Below, piece after piece: positions 1 to 4,936 of a stretch of 10,527 nt of DNA; the stretch's first letter is position 1, and each line of letters begins with the position of its first letter. A program made the translations under genes and the position numbers. This stretch comes from Acidobacteriaceae bacterium (GTDB taxonomy: Bacteria > Acidobacteriota > Terriglobia > Terriglobales > Acidobacteriaceae). The notes under the pieces are model-generated. The model did not search any database. It had not been told where the DNA came from and saw only the letters and a program-made list of their open reading frames with translations. The DNA is taken from assembly GCA_003139975.1 (NCBI GenBank), contig PLHN01000431.1, positions 1,647-12,173 on the forward strand. The letters are read 5' to 3'.

Positions 1-2114
1 CGGCAGAAGCGCTTGCGCAGCGCGAGACCCCAAGCCTTGTTGATGCGGCCGCCGAAGGGAGCGTGGATGATGAGCTGCATGCCGCCGCCTTCGTCGAAGA
101 AGCGCTCGGCGATGACGGTAGTCTGCGTGGGCACGTCGCCGAGCACGGCGCGGCCTTCGAGTATGTACTGGATTAACTGCTCCGCGCCCGGCTGATCCAG
201 CCCGCACTCTTCGCCCAGCCACGAGACCGCTTCGGCGACCACCGGCAAATTGCGCCAGCCTTCCACGGGAACCACGCCCGGCAAACGGTCGCTGATGTCT
301 TTTCTGAGTTGGCCGAGTTGCTCGGAAAGCTCCGAGGTGCGCGCCGGAGCTTCGCCTCGCCAGAAGGGAATGCCGGGAGGCGCGCCCTGAGCGTTCTCGA
401 CGATGATGCGCGACGACCGGCCTTCAATCCTGCGAATGCGCCACGACGTATTGCCCAGCAGCATGACCTCGCCGGCCATGCTTTCGACGGCGAAGTCTTC
501 GTCGACCGTGCCGACCACCGCACCGTCGGGCTCGGCGACAACGGTGAACAGGGCATTGTCGGGAATCGCGCCGCCGCTCGTGATGGCGGCAAGGCGCGCG
601 CCGCGGCGCGGGCGCAGCTTGCGGTTGATGCGGTCGTGATGGAGATAGGCGCCGTAGCGTCCGCGCTGCGAGGCAATGCCCTCGGAAAGCATTTCGACGA
701 CCTCGTCAAACGTGGAGCGCGAAAGATTGCGATAGGGATAGGCTCGCTTGACGAGCGCGAAGAGTTCGTCTTCGTCCCAGCCGTCGTGAGTGGCATCCTT
801 GTCCTCGCCGCCGGCGCTACGAGAGACCGCGCAACACGCCACAATCTGCTGTGCCAGGACATCGAGAGACGCTTCGGGAAAAATGAGACGGTCCAGATCT
901 CCCGAGCGAATGGCGCGCACCAGGACAGCACACTCGGCCAGATCGTCGCGCGTGGTGACGAAGAAGCGTCCCTTGGGAACCGCGCCACGCCAGTGGCCAC
1001 TGCGGCCTACACGCTGCAGGGCGACTGCAATCGAGCGCGGAGAGCTGATGTGGCAGACCAGATCGACGGTTCCGACGTCGATGCCCAGCTCAAGCGAGGC
1101 GGTCGCTACCAGCACCTTTACCTGGCCTTCTTTCAGCTTGCGTTCCGCCTCCAGGCGCAGCTTGCGCGAGAGGCTACCGTGGTGGGCCGCGACATTTTCT
1201 TCGCCCAACCGCTCACCGAGGTGGTGCGCCATGCGCTCGGCGAGGCGGCGTGTGTTCACGAACACGAGCGTCGAACGGTGGGTGTTCACCAGTTCGACAA
1301 GGCGCTCATAAATTTCATCCCACATTTCGTTCGAAGCGACGGGACCAAGTTCCGAGCGGGGCACCTCGACTCCGAGGTCGAGCGTGCGCTTGTGGCCCAC
1401 GTTGACGATTACCGGTTCGGGCCGGGTGTGATGCCCGTCCGAGTTGCCCGTCAGGAACCTCGCTACTTCGTCGATCGGCTTTTGCGTCGCGGAGAGGCCG
1501 ATGCGCACGGGAGGGCGATGGGCGAGTTCATCGAGCCGTTCAAGGGAGAGCGAAAGATGCACGCCGCGCTTGTCGTCCGCTACCGCATGAATCTCGTCGA
1601 CGATCAACGTTTCCACGTCGCGAAGAATGGCGCGGCTCTTCTCGGCGGTCAGCAAAATGTAGAGCGACTCGGGTGTCGTTACCAGAATGTGCGGCGGGCG
1701 CTTGAGCATCAGGCGGCGGTCCTTGGCCAGCGTGTCGCCGGTGCGGACCGCGGTACGAATCTCGGGCATCAGGAGGCCGCGCTCGCCTGCCATTTGCAAA
1801 ATTTCGCCGAGCGGGATTTCGAGGTTCTTCTGAATGTCATTGCCCAGAGCTTTGAGCGGCGATACGTAGAGAACTTCGGTGCGATCGCGCAGGTCGCCTG
1901 CCAGCGCTTTGCGCACCAACCGGTCTATGCAGGCCAGAAAGGCGGCCAGCGTCTTGCCGGACCCGGTGGGAGCCGAGATCAGCGTGGTATACCCGGCGAG
2001 AATGTGCGGCCAGCCCTGCTCCTGCGGTTCGGTTGGAGTTCCGAAGCGCGAGACGAACCACTCCTGAACGAGTGGATGGGCCCAGGCAAGGGAAGGGGGG
2101 ACTGCGGACGGCAT
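1..2114 (-). CDS. lhr: Lhr-family ATP-dependent helicase (3' end beyond window)
   Basis: Superfamily-2 DNA/RNA helicase of the Lhr family, an ATP-driven 3'-5' translocase linked to DNA repair in bacteria and archaea. I translated the minus strand from the ATG at 2114 and it stays open for 704 codons to the window edge, so the C-terminus is missing. Motifs in order: I APTGSGKT (residues 48-55, Lys54), Ia SPLKAL (85-90), Ib TTPESL (146-151), II DEIH (173-176), III SAT (208-210), IV LVFVNTRR (283-290), V ATASLELGIDVG (337-348), VI QRVGRSGH (367-374). The later stretches IPFWRGEAPARTSELS (582-597) and APFGGRINKAWGLALRKRFC (685-704) are typical of the Lhr winged-helix/beta-barrel core, separating it from RecQ or DEAD-box enzymes. 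Whether it is a short Lhr-Core or the long form (about 1,500 residues) cannot be seen. The start follows a -10-like TACAAT by 7 bases and has no Shine-Dalgarno. A long plus-strand frame opposite it is a shadow. Confidence 0.95.
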   Translation of the reverse strand, partial: MPSAVPPSLAWAHPLVQEWFVSRFGTPTEPQEQGWPHILAGYTTLISAPTGSGKTLAAFLACIDRLVRKALAGDLRDRTEVLYVSPLKALGNDIQKNLEIPLGEILQMAGERGLLMPEIRTAVRTGDTLAKDRRLMLKRPPHILVTTPESLYILLTAEKSRAILRDVETLIVDEIHAVADDKRGVHLSLSLERLDELAHRPPVRIGLSATQKPIDEVARFLTGNSDGHHTRPEPVIVNVGHKRTLDLGVEVPRSELGPVASNEMWDEIYERLVELVNTHRSTLVFVNTRRLAERMAHHLGERLGEENVAAHHGSLSRKLRLEAERKLKEGQVKVLVATASLELGIDVGTVDLVCHISSPRSIAVALQRVGRSGHWRGAVPKGRFFVTTRDDLAECAVLVRAIRSGDLDRLIFPEASLDVLAQQIVACCAVSRSAGGEDKDATHDGWDEDELFALVKRAYPYRNLSRSTFDEVVEMLSEGIASQRGRYGAYLHHDRINRKLRPRRGARLAAITSGGAIPDNALFTVVAEPDGAVVGTVDEDFAVESMAGEVMLLGNTSWRIRRIEGRSSRIIVENAQGAPPGIPFWRGEAPARTSELSEQLGQLRKDISDRLPGVVPVEGWRNLPVVAEAVSWLGEECGLDQPGAEQLIQYILEGRAVLGDVPTQTTVIAERFFDEGGGMQLIIHAPFGGRINKAWGLALRKRFC

Positions 2115-2150
2115 GAAGGGAATTGTAACGGGAATTGACAGTTTCGTAAA
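2115..2150 (-). promoter_or_regulatory. Putative lhr promoter giving a leaderless mRNA
   Basis: Reading the minus strand, TTTACG (2150-2145) is followed after 17 bases by TACAAT (2127-2122), and the ATG of lhr begins 7 bases later. A start of transcription 7 bases below the -10 would fall on or next to the A of the ATG, so the mRNA would have no leader. No Shine-Dalgarno lies in the 15 bases before the ATG, which agrees. The -35 matches only 4 of 6 consensus bases, so the call is tentative. A plus-strand promoter-like pair (TTGTAA 2123-2128, TAAAAT 2147-2152) overlaps the same bases. Confidence 0.4.
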
Positions 2151-2160
2151 ATGTTCGCCT

Positions 2161-2190
2161 ATGCCTAAATCGTCGAAGATCAAACGCTAG
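2161..2190 (+). pseudogene. Nine-codon frame resembling the kdsC start (possible remnant)
   Basis: ATG to TAG encodes MPKSSKIKR. It is preceded by a -10-like TAAAAT (2147-2152) with 8 bases before the ATG, much like the arrangement in front of kdsC (TAGAAT, 7 bases, ATG). The first nine bases, ATGCCTAAA, are identical to the kdsC start at 3022-3030, and the peptide resembles the KdsC N-terminus (MPK then a K-I-K stretch). It ends inside the vapC stop codon. I read it as a possible stump of an older kdsC 5' end left when vapBC entered. Chance similarity over so short a stretch is a real alternative. Confidence 0.2.
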
Positions 2191-2618
2191 AACTCTGGTG
2201 ATGTCGAGGCCGAGTGCAGGCGCACAGGCAGCACCGATGCGTAGTTCTGGAAATCCCGATCAGAGGTGAGGATGGCCCAGCCGCGGCGGTGAGCGGCGGC
2301 GCAGATCAAGAAGTCGACGGGTGATCCGGCAATGCCGTGGCTACGACATTGATTGCTCATACGGGCAGCGTCTTCGTAGTCCTCTGCCTCGAGCGAGGGC
2401 TCGCGAAAGGCTCGTAAATAGTCGCGGATCTTCTTGAATTGAGCTTCCTCGCGGATTCCGGAGAGCAACTCCTGGCGGATCGGTCCCACCAACTGCACGC
2501 GTCCCTCGCGAATCAATTCGGCGAGGGCGTTGGCGAGACTCTGTTGTGATCCACTGAGATGCTCCGGCCGGCGCCGCAGCGCGAGCGACCAGACCGGGGT
2601 GTCCACAAGCACCATCAT
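2187..2618 (-). CDS. vapC: VapC-type PIN-domain toxin ribonuclease
   Basis: Toxin of a type II toxin-antitoxin pair; VapC proteins are Mg-dependent RNases that cut specific tRNAs or rRNA when freed from VapB. The 143-residue protein has the usual PIN length and its acidic residues: Asp6 in VLVDTPVW, Glu50 in RQELLSG, Asp102 in SPVDFLICA, and Asp120/Asp122 in LTSDRDF. The active site therefore appears intact. Its ATG at 2618 overlaps the vapB stop by four bases (ATGA), implying translational coupling; a second ATG follows directly, so Met1 or Met2 may be used. The stop lies 72 bases above the lhr start on the same strand, so read-through into lhr is possible, though lhr seems to have its own promoter. 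Function is well supported; the RNA target cannot be inferred. Confidence 0.93.
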   Translation of the reverse strand: MMVLVDTPVWSLALRRRPEHLSGSQQSLANALAELIREGRVQLVGPIRQELLSGIREEAQFKKIRDYLRAFREPSLEAEDYEDAARMSNQCRSHGIAGSPVDFLICAAAHRRGWAILTSDRDFQNYASVLPVRLHSASTSPEF

Positions 2619-2842
2619 GCGTGGCGCCGCGAAGTCTTACTTCTATTGCGCCGCCGCTCCGCCTTGTAATCGTAGGCGGGATCGAAGGTGACGGTGCCGA
2701 AGGCCTCCAAAATGCGCATCTGCTTATGCTTGCGCACATACTCGCCTAGTGCGGCGTTGACCGCTTCTTTCTTGGTCTTGTGCTTGCCGACCCGGCGCGC
2801 TTCTTCGATGAGACGGTCGTCTAATGCGAGGTTCGTTGCCAT
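2615..2842 (-). CDS. vapB: VapB-type ribbon-helix-helix antitoxin
   Basis: Antitoxin partner of the adjacent VapC, expected to neutralise the toxin and repress the operon. From the ATG at 2842 it is 75 residues. Residues 1-40 (MATNLALDDRLIEEARRVGK, then a KTKKEAVNAALGEYVRKHK stretch) fit the short beta strand plus two helices of the ribbon-helix-helix DNA-binding fold of VapB proteins. Residues 52-62 (TFDPAYDYKAE) look like the C-terminal strip that clamps onto VapC, followed by a very basic tail (RRRNRSKTSRRHA). An in-frame ATG six codons upstream (2860) exists, but the family normally begins with M-A/R-T-N-L, so I prefer 2842. No Shine-Dalgarno precedes either start. Its stop overlaps vapC. 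Palindromic half-sites cover the start codon, consistent with autorepression. Confidence 0.9.
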   Translation of the reverse strand: MATNLALDDRLIEEARRVGKHKTKKEAVNAALGEYVRKHKQMRILEAFGTVTFDPAYDYKAERRRNRSKTSRRHA

Positions 2843-2872
2843 GTGTATAGCATTACACATTAGTATGTGTAA
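2841..2872. promoter_or_regulatory. Three-half-site operator over the vapB start
   Basis: On the plus strand, three alternating half-sites are spaced 12 bases apart: ATGTGTA (2841-2847), TTACACAT (2853-2860) and ATGTGTAA (2865-2872). The last two form a perfect inverted repeat with 8-base arms around TAGT. The first two form TGTGTA/TACACA around six bases. The block spans the vapB ATG (2842-2840) and a -10-like TGTAAT on the minus strand (2857-2852). Ribbon-helix-helix antitoxins bind such palindromes, often several dimers side by side, so this is most simply the VapB(C) operator. That role is inferred from position and symmetry. Confidence 0.65.
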
Positions 2873-2906
2873 GTAAATGGGCGAAAATCAGGGTAGACCT
2901 TAAATT

Positions 2907-3004
2907 GTGCCACCACTGGCACTGGAGGTGGAGGCCGAGCTGCGCTCGGCTCGGACCCTTCGGCTAAGGGCATGCTCGCGGAGGGCGCCCGTCCCCACAC
3001 GAGC
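2907..3004. repeat. Hairpin-rich intergenic block between vapB and kdsC
   Basis: Successive short inverted repeats fill the divergent intergenic region: GTGCCA/TGGCAC around CCAC (2907-2922), GCCGAGC/GCTCGGC around TGC (2934-2950), CCCTT/AAGGG around CGGCT (2956-2970), and GCTCG/CGAGC (2974-2978, 3000-3004) enclosing the self-complementary GGGCGCCC (2983-2990). There is no T-run suggesting a terminator. A 14-base piece, GGACCCTTCGGCTA (2953-2966), recurs exactly at 4029-4042. Together these features suggest a dispersed structured repeat rather than a coding region. The block could also affect kdsC transcription, since it lies directly upstream of its promoter. Confidence 0.5.
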
Positions 3005-3005
3005 C

Positions 3006-3021
3006 TGCTAGAATTTCGGCG
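3006..3021 (+). promoter_or_regulatory. Extended -10 promoter immediately before kdsC
   Basis: TG at 3006-3007, one base, then TAGAAT at 3009-3014 forms an extended -10 element. Only seven bases separate it from the kdsC ATG at 3022, so transcription would start at or next to the ATG, giving a leaderless mRNA. No Shine-Dalgarno precedes the ATG, and no good -35 is seen 17 bases upstream, as is common with extended -10 promoters. The same spacing is seen in front of lhr. Confidence 0.45.
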
Positions 3022-3645
3022 ATGCCTAAACCATCCGCCGCTGCTCGCGCACGCAAAATAAAGCTCATTCTTTTCGATGTTGACGGCGTTCTCACCGACG
3101 GCAAAATCTGGATTTTCCCTGCGCCCTCCGGCGCGCAGCAAAGTGTGCTGGAACAATCCGCCCAACACGGTGGGCAACGCGGATTCGGCCTCGGTAGCGC
3201 TTCCCTCATCGAAGCCAAGGGGTTTCACGCGCACGATGGCACGGGCATTTCTCTGGCTCGGCTTGCCGGCATTAAGACTGGCTTCATAACCAAGCGCATT
3301 TCTGAAACCGTCGCCCTGCGCGCCCGTGATCTCAAGATCGACCACGTGCACCAGGGCATTCAGAACAAGGCTGGCGTCTTCGCGCAGATTCTCGAAAAAG
3401 ACGAGATCACCGCCGCCGAAGCGGCTTTTGTCGGCGACGACGTCATCGACCTTCCGGTCATGCGCAAATGCGGATTGGCCATCGCCGTGAAGAACGCTCG
3501 TCCTGAGGTTAAGGCCGAAGCCCACTGGGTCACATCGCATGCTGGCGGAGAAGGCGCTGCCCGCGACGCGGTCGAGTACATTCTCAAGGCTCAGGGAAAA
3601 TGGAAGAAGGCGGTTTCCGATTACACAGAAGAACGCGGCGGATGA
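3022..3645 (+). CDS. kdsC: KDO-8-phosphate phosphatase (HAD superfamily)
   Basis: Cytoplasmic phosphatase that converts 3-deoxy-D-manno-octulosonate 8-phosphate to KDO, the sugar linking lipid A to the LPS core, so the host should be a diderm. HAD motifs are clear: I DVDGVLTDG (Asp19 nucleophile, Asp21), II Thr90 in GFITKR, III Lys116 in QNKAGVF, IV GDDVID (Asp139, Asp140, Asp143). The cap-less C0 layout and the C-terminal TSHAGGEGAARDAVEYILKAQG fit KdsC rather than other HADs. At 207 residues it is longer than E. coli KdsC (188). The extra length is mostly an insertion of about 26 residues (roughly 36-66, rich in Gln, Ser and Gly) between the DGKIWIF strand and KGFHAHDGTGI. The usual TGR after motif II is TKR here. 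It stands alone on the plus strand, divergent from vapBC; no KDO-pathway neighbour is in view. Confidence 0.92.
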   Translation: MPKPSAAARARKIKLILFDVDGVLTDGKIWIFPAPSGAQQSVLEQSAQHGGQRGFGLGSASLIEAKGFHAHDGTGISLARLAGIKTGFITKRISETVALRARDLKIDHVHQGIQNKAGVFAQILEKDEITAAEAAFVGDDVIDLPVMRKCGLAIAVKNARPEVKAEAHWVTSHAGGEGAARDAVEYILKAQGKWKKAVSDYTEERGG

Positions 3646-3651
3646 GAAGAA

Positions 3652-3765
3652 GGTTTCAATGTTTCAAAGTGTTACACCAGACGGCCCAAAATTCACGGCC
3701 TTCAGACCACGAAACTATGGAGACCATAAAACCTTGAAACTCTGAAACTCTGAAACCTTAAAACC
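3652..3765. repeat. GAAAC-rich tandem array with inverted partner
   Basis: Starting seven bases after kdsC, an 18-base stretch (3652-3669, GGTTTCAATGTTTCAAAG) is nearly complementary to a later array at 3732-3765. That array has an exact 8-base period: CCTTGAAA, CTCTGAAA, CTCTGAAA, CCTTAAAA. Between them a small hairpin, TATGG/CCATA around AGA (3716-3728), sits near the base of the right arm. Transcripts of either strand could fold into a long stem enclosing about 60 bases. It does not look like a normal terminator because no T-run follows. A dispersed intergenic repeat is my best guess. Confidence 0.5.
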
Positions 3766-3782
3766 TGCGTTCTAAAGACAAT

Positions 3783-3832
3783 CCACCGGTTGCTTGCTTG
3801 GGGCGTGCTCGGGTTTGCAACCGGTGGTTGTT
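3783..3832. terminator. 11-bp hairpin, candidate bidirectional terminator
   Basis: CCACCGGTTGC (3783-3793) and GCAACCGGTGG (3817-3827) are perfect 11-base inverted arms around a 23-base loop. On the plus strand TTGTTT follows; on the minus strand the arm is followed by ATTGTCTTT. The hairpin lies between two convergent genes, kdsC and the TPR gene, where a shared terminator is expected. The long loop and modest T content keep confidence moderate. It overlaps the 5' end of a small open frame described separately. Confidence 0.4.
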
Positions 3833-3939
3833 TCTCCTTACTCACCCTGTTTGTTTTCAGGAGGAATATCCTTAAGAAACACAAGGCCGCCAACAAAGTT
3901 TCGGAGTTCGCCAATATTTTCTGGACGAACTCTAACTGA
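3790..3939 (+). CDS. Doubtful 49-codon membrane peptide
   Basis: A TTG-started frame (or GTG at 3805, 44 codons) ends at TGA 3937-3939. It would encode one strongly hydrophobic segment (about residues 1-23, beginning LLAWGVLGFATGG) followed at once by a basic stretch (RRNILKKHK) and a polar tail ending IFWTNSN. That shape, one membrane helix then positive charge, fits a small inner-membrane protein and would be an unlikely shadow because nothing codes opposite. Against it: no ATG, no Shine-Dalgarno, and the 11-bp hairpin covers the proposed start. It may equally be a decayed gene fragment or chance. I cannot name a family. Confidence 0.2.
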   Translation: MLAWGVLGFATGGCFSLLTLFVFRRNILKKHKAANKVSEFANIFWTNSN

Positions 3940-4028
3940 TTTCAAGACAATTTGTTACGAGGAGTGACCGGTCTCGAATAGAAGCCGATTTGGCAAATCA
4001 TACATCGAAGAAAATTGGAAGTGGCATG
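3940..4028. other. Non-coding remainder of the convergent gap
   Basis: Eighty-nine bases before the TPR gene stop contain no frame worth calling. The only structure noted is a 13-base palindrome, GATTTG/CAAATC around one G (3987-3999). It is AT-richer than the flanking genes. Confidence 0.4.
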
Positions 4029-4042
4029 GGACCCTTCGGCTA
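4029..4042. repeat. Second exact copy of a 14-base repeat
   Basis: GGACCCTTCGGCTA here is identical and in the same orientation to 2953-2966. This copy overlaps the TAG stop of the TPR gene (complement of 4040-4042). Exact recurrence within 1.1 kb at gene borders suggests a piece of a dispersed repeat family, with its arms no longer conserved in this copy. Confidence 0.45.
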
Positions 4043-4900
4043 CTCTGGAATCGGCACGGGCTTCGACGCCATCAACTCGGCAAACCGTGGATCGTTCCGC
4101 ACCGTGCTGAACTCGGCGTCCTTATAGACGTCCTTGATGTCCCTGTAGCCGTCTTCCATCGCCCTTCTTAGATAGTGCAGCGATCGTTCTGGCATTCCAT
4201 TTCGCGCGTACAGCTTTGCCAGGACGTAATCGTAGTGCGCACGATCCTGCGGTGAGGGCAATCGCGCCTGCACGCCTCCGCCGCGCTCGCTGCGCTCAAG
4301 AATGTCGGGATCCAACTCGACGGCTTTCGCATAGTCCATGCTGGCCTTGGCGAACTCCTTCTTCGCAAATAACGCGGCCGCGCGGTTGCTGTAGAACACC
4401 GCTTCATTATTGTCCAGCAAGATGGCTTTGGCGTAATTTCGGATTGACTTTGCGAAGCTCGCTTCCTCGTAATAGACCACGCCGAGGTTGGCATAGGCGT
4501 TGGCATAATTTTTGTCGGTTCGTATAGAAAGTTCGAAGGTCTTCTTCGCTTCTTTGTAGCGGTGCAGCTGTAACTGCGAGATGCCGATCTTATTGAGCAA
4601 AACCGCATTGTGAGGGTCTTTTGCCTGAGCGGCCTTGTAGTAGTCAATCGCGTCCAGATAGTTCTTGTCAGTTTGGAGGGCATCGCCGACACTCTCCAAC
4701 TCCCGGGCCGATGCGCTGGCCGGGGGCGGCTCCGTGCGATGGATTTGCGGAGGTCCGACCGCCAGTTGTTCCAGGCTCTGAGCATGTAAGGGAGCAACCG
4801 TTGAGACCGGCGGAATCAGGATGATGAGGGTCGGTAGCACGAACGACAGAAGAGCCGATCGGACAACGCCCCACAGCGTTGCCGAAGGTGAGGAAGGCAT
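4040..4900 (-). CDS. Secreted TPR-repeat protein, candidate partner of the upstream PBP
   Basis: A 286-residue protein with an N-terminal signal sequence: hydrophobic stretch at about 17-35, then Leu-His-Ala before Gln41, a fair signal peptidase I site. There is no cysteine anywhere, so it is not a lipoprotein; a periplasmic location follows. Residues 65-200 form four consecutive tetratricopeptide repeats (for example NYLDAIDYYKAAQAKDPHN and SFAKSIRNYAKAILLDNNEA). A further TPR-like pair of helices follows a loop at about 221-254, and the tail (DAEFSTVRNDPRFAELM) is a common TPR-protein ending. A strong Shine-Dalgarno fixes the start. The gene begins 36 bases after the class A PBP gene stop on the same strand, so they are probably co-transcribed. 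TPR proteins CpoB and LpoP act on PBP1b-type enzymes in E. coli and Pseudomonas; a similar role here is inference, and a general scaffold role is possible. Confidence 0.85.
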   Translation of the reverse strand: MPSSPSATLWGVVRSALLSFVLPTLIILIPPVSTVAPLHAQSLEQLAVGPPQIHRTEPPPASASARELESVGDALQTDKNYLDAIDYYKAAQAKDPHNAVLLNKIGISQLQLHRYKEAKKTFELSIRTDKNYANAYANLGVVYYEEASFAKSIRNYAKAILLDNNEAVFYSNRAAALFAKKEFAKASMDYAKAVELDPDILERSERGGGVQARLPSPQDRAHYDYVLAKLYARNGMPERSLHYLRRAMEDGYRDIKDVYKDAEFSTVRNDPRFAELMASKPVPIPE

Positions 4901-4904
4901 GGCG

Positions 4905-4911
4905 ACCTCCT
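4905..4911 (-). promoter_or_regulatory. Strong Shine-Dalgarno of the TPR gene
   Basis: AGGAGGT lies four bases before the ATG at 4900 and is a near-perfect match to the anti-Shine-Dalgarno. It decides the start and contrasts with lhr, vapB, kdsC and the PBP gene, none of which shows one. A strong internal ribosome site suits a downstream gene in an operon. Confidence 0.8.
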
Positions 4912-4936
4912 GAAGATAACCTGCTTATACCACTTC

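Noticed and set aside
309..2138. 609-codon plus-strand open frame
   Set aside because: It lies wholly opposite lhr, whose minus-strand translation shows every helicase motif. The plus-strand product is Arg/Ala/Val-rich with no recognisable domain, typical of an antisense shadow in GC-rich DNA.
2860..3540. 226-codon minus-strand frame between vapB and kdsC
   Set aside because: It overlaps kdsC, whose HAD motifs are clear, and the hairpin block. No domain or ribosome site supports it.
3652..3765. GAAAC repeats as a CRISPR array
   Set aside because: Units are 8 bases in direct tandem with no unique spacers of 25-40 bases and no cas genes.
3702..3914. 70-codon minus-strand frame in the kdsC-TPR gap
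   Set aside because: It reads through the GAAAC array and the 11-bp hairpin, with no ribosome site and no recognisable fold. The plus-strand alternative is slightly more protein-like.
3987..3999. 13-base palindrome GATTTG/CAAATC as an operator
   Set aside because: It lies between the 3' ends of convergent genes, where no promoter is seen, and such short AT-rich palindromes are common by chance.
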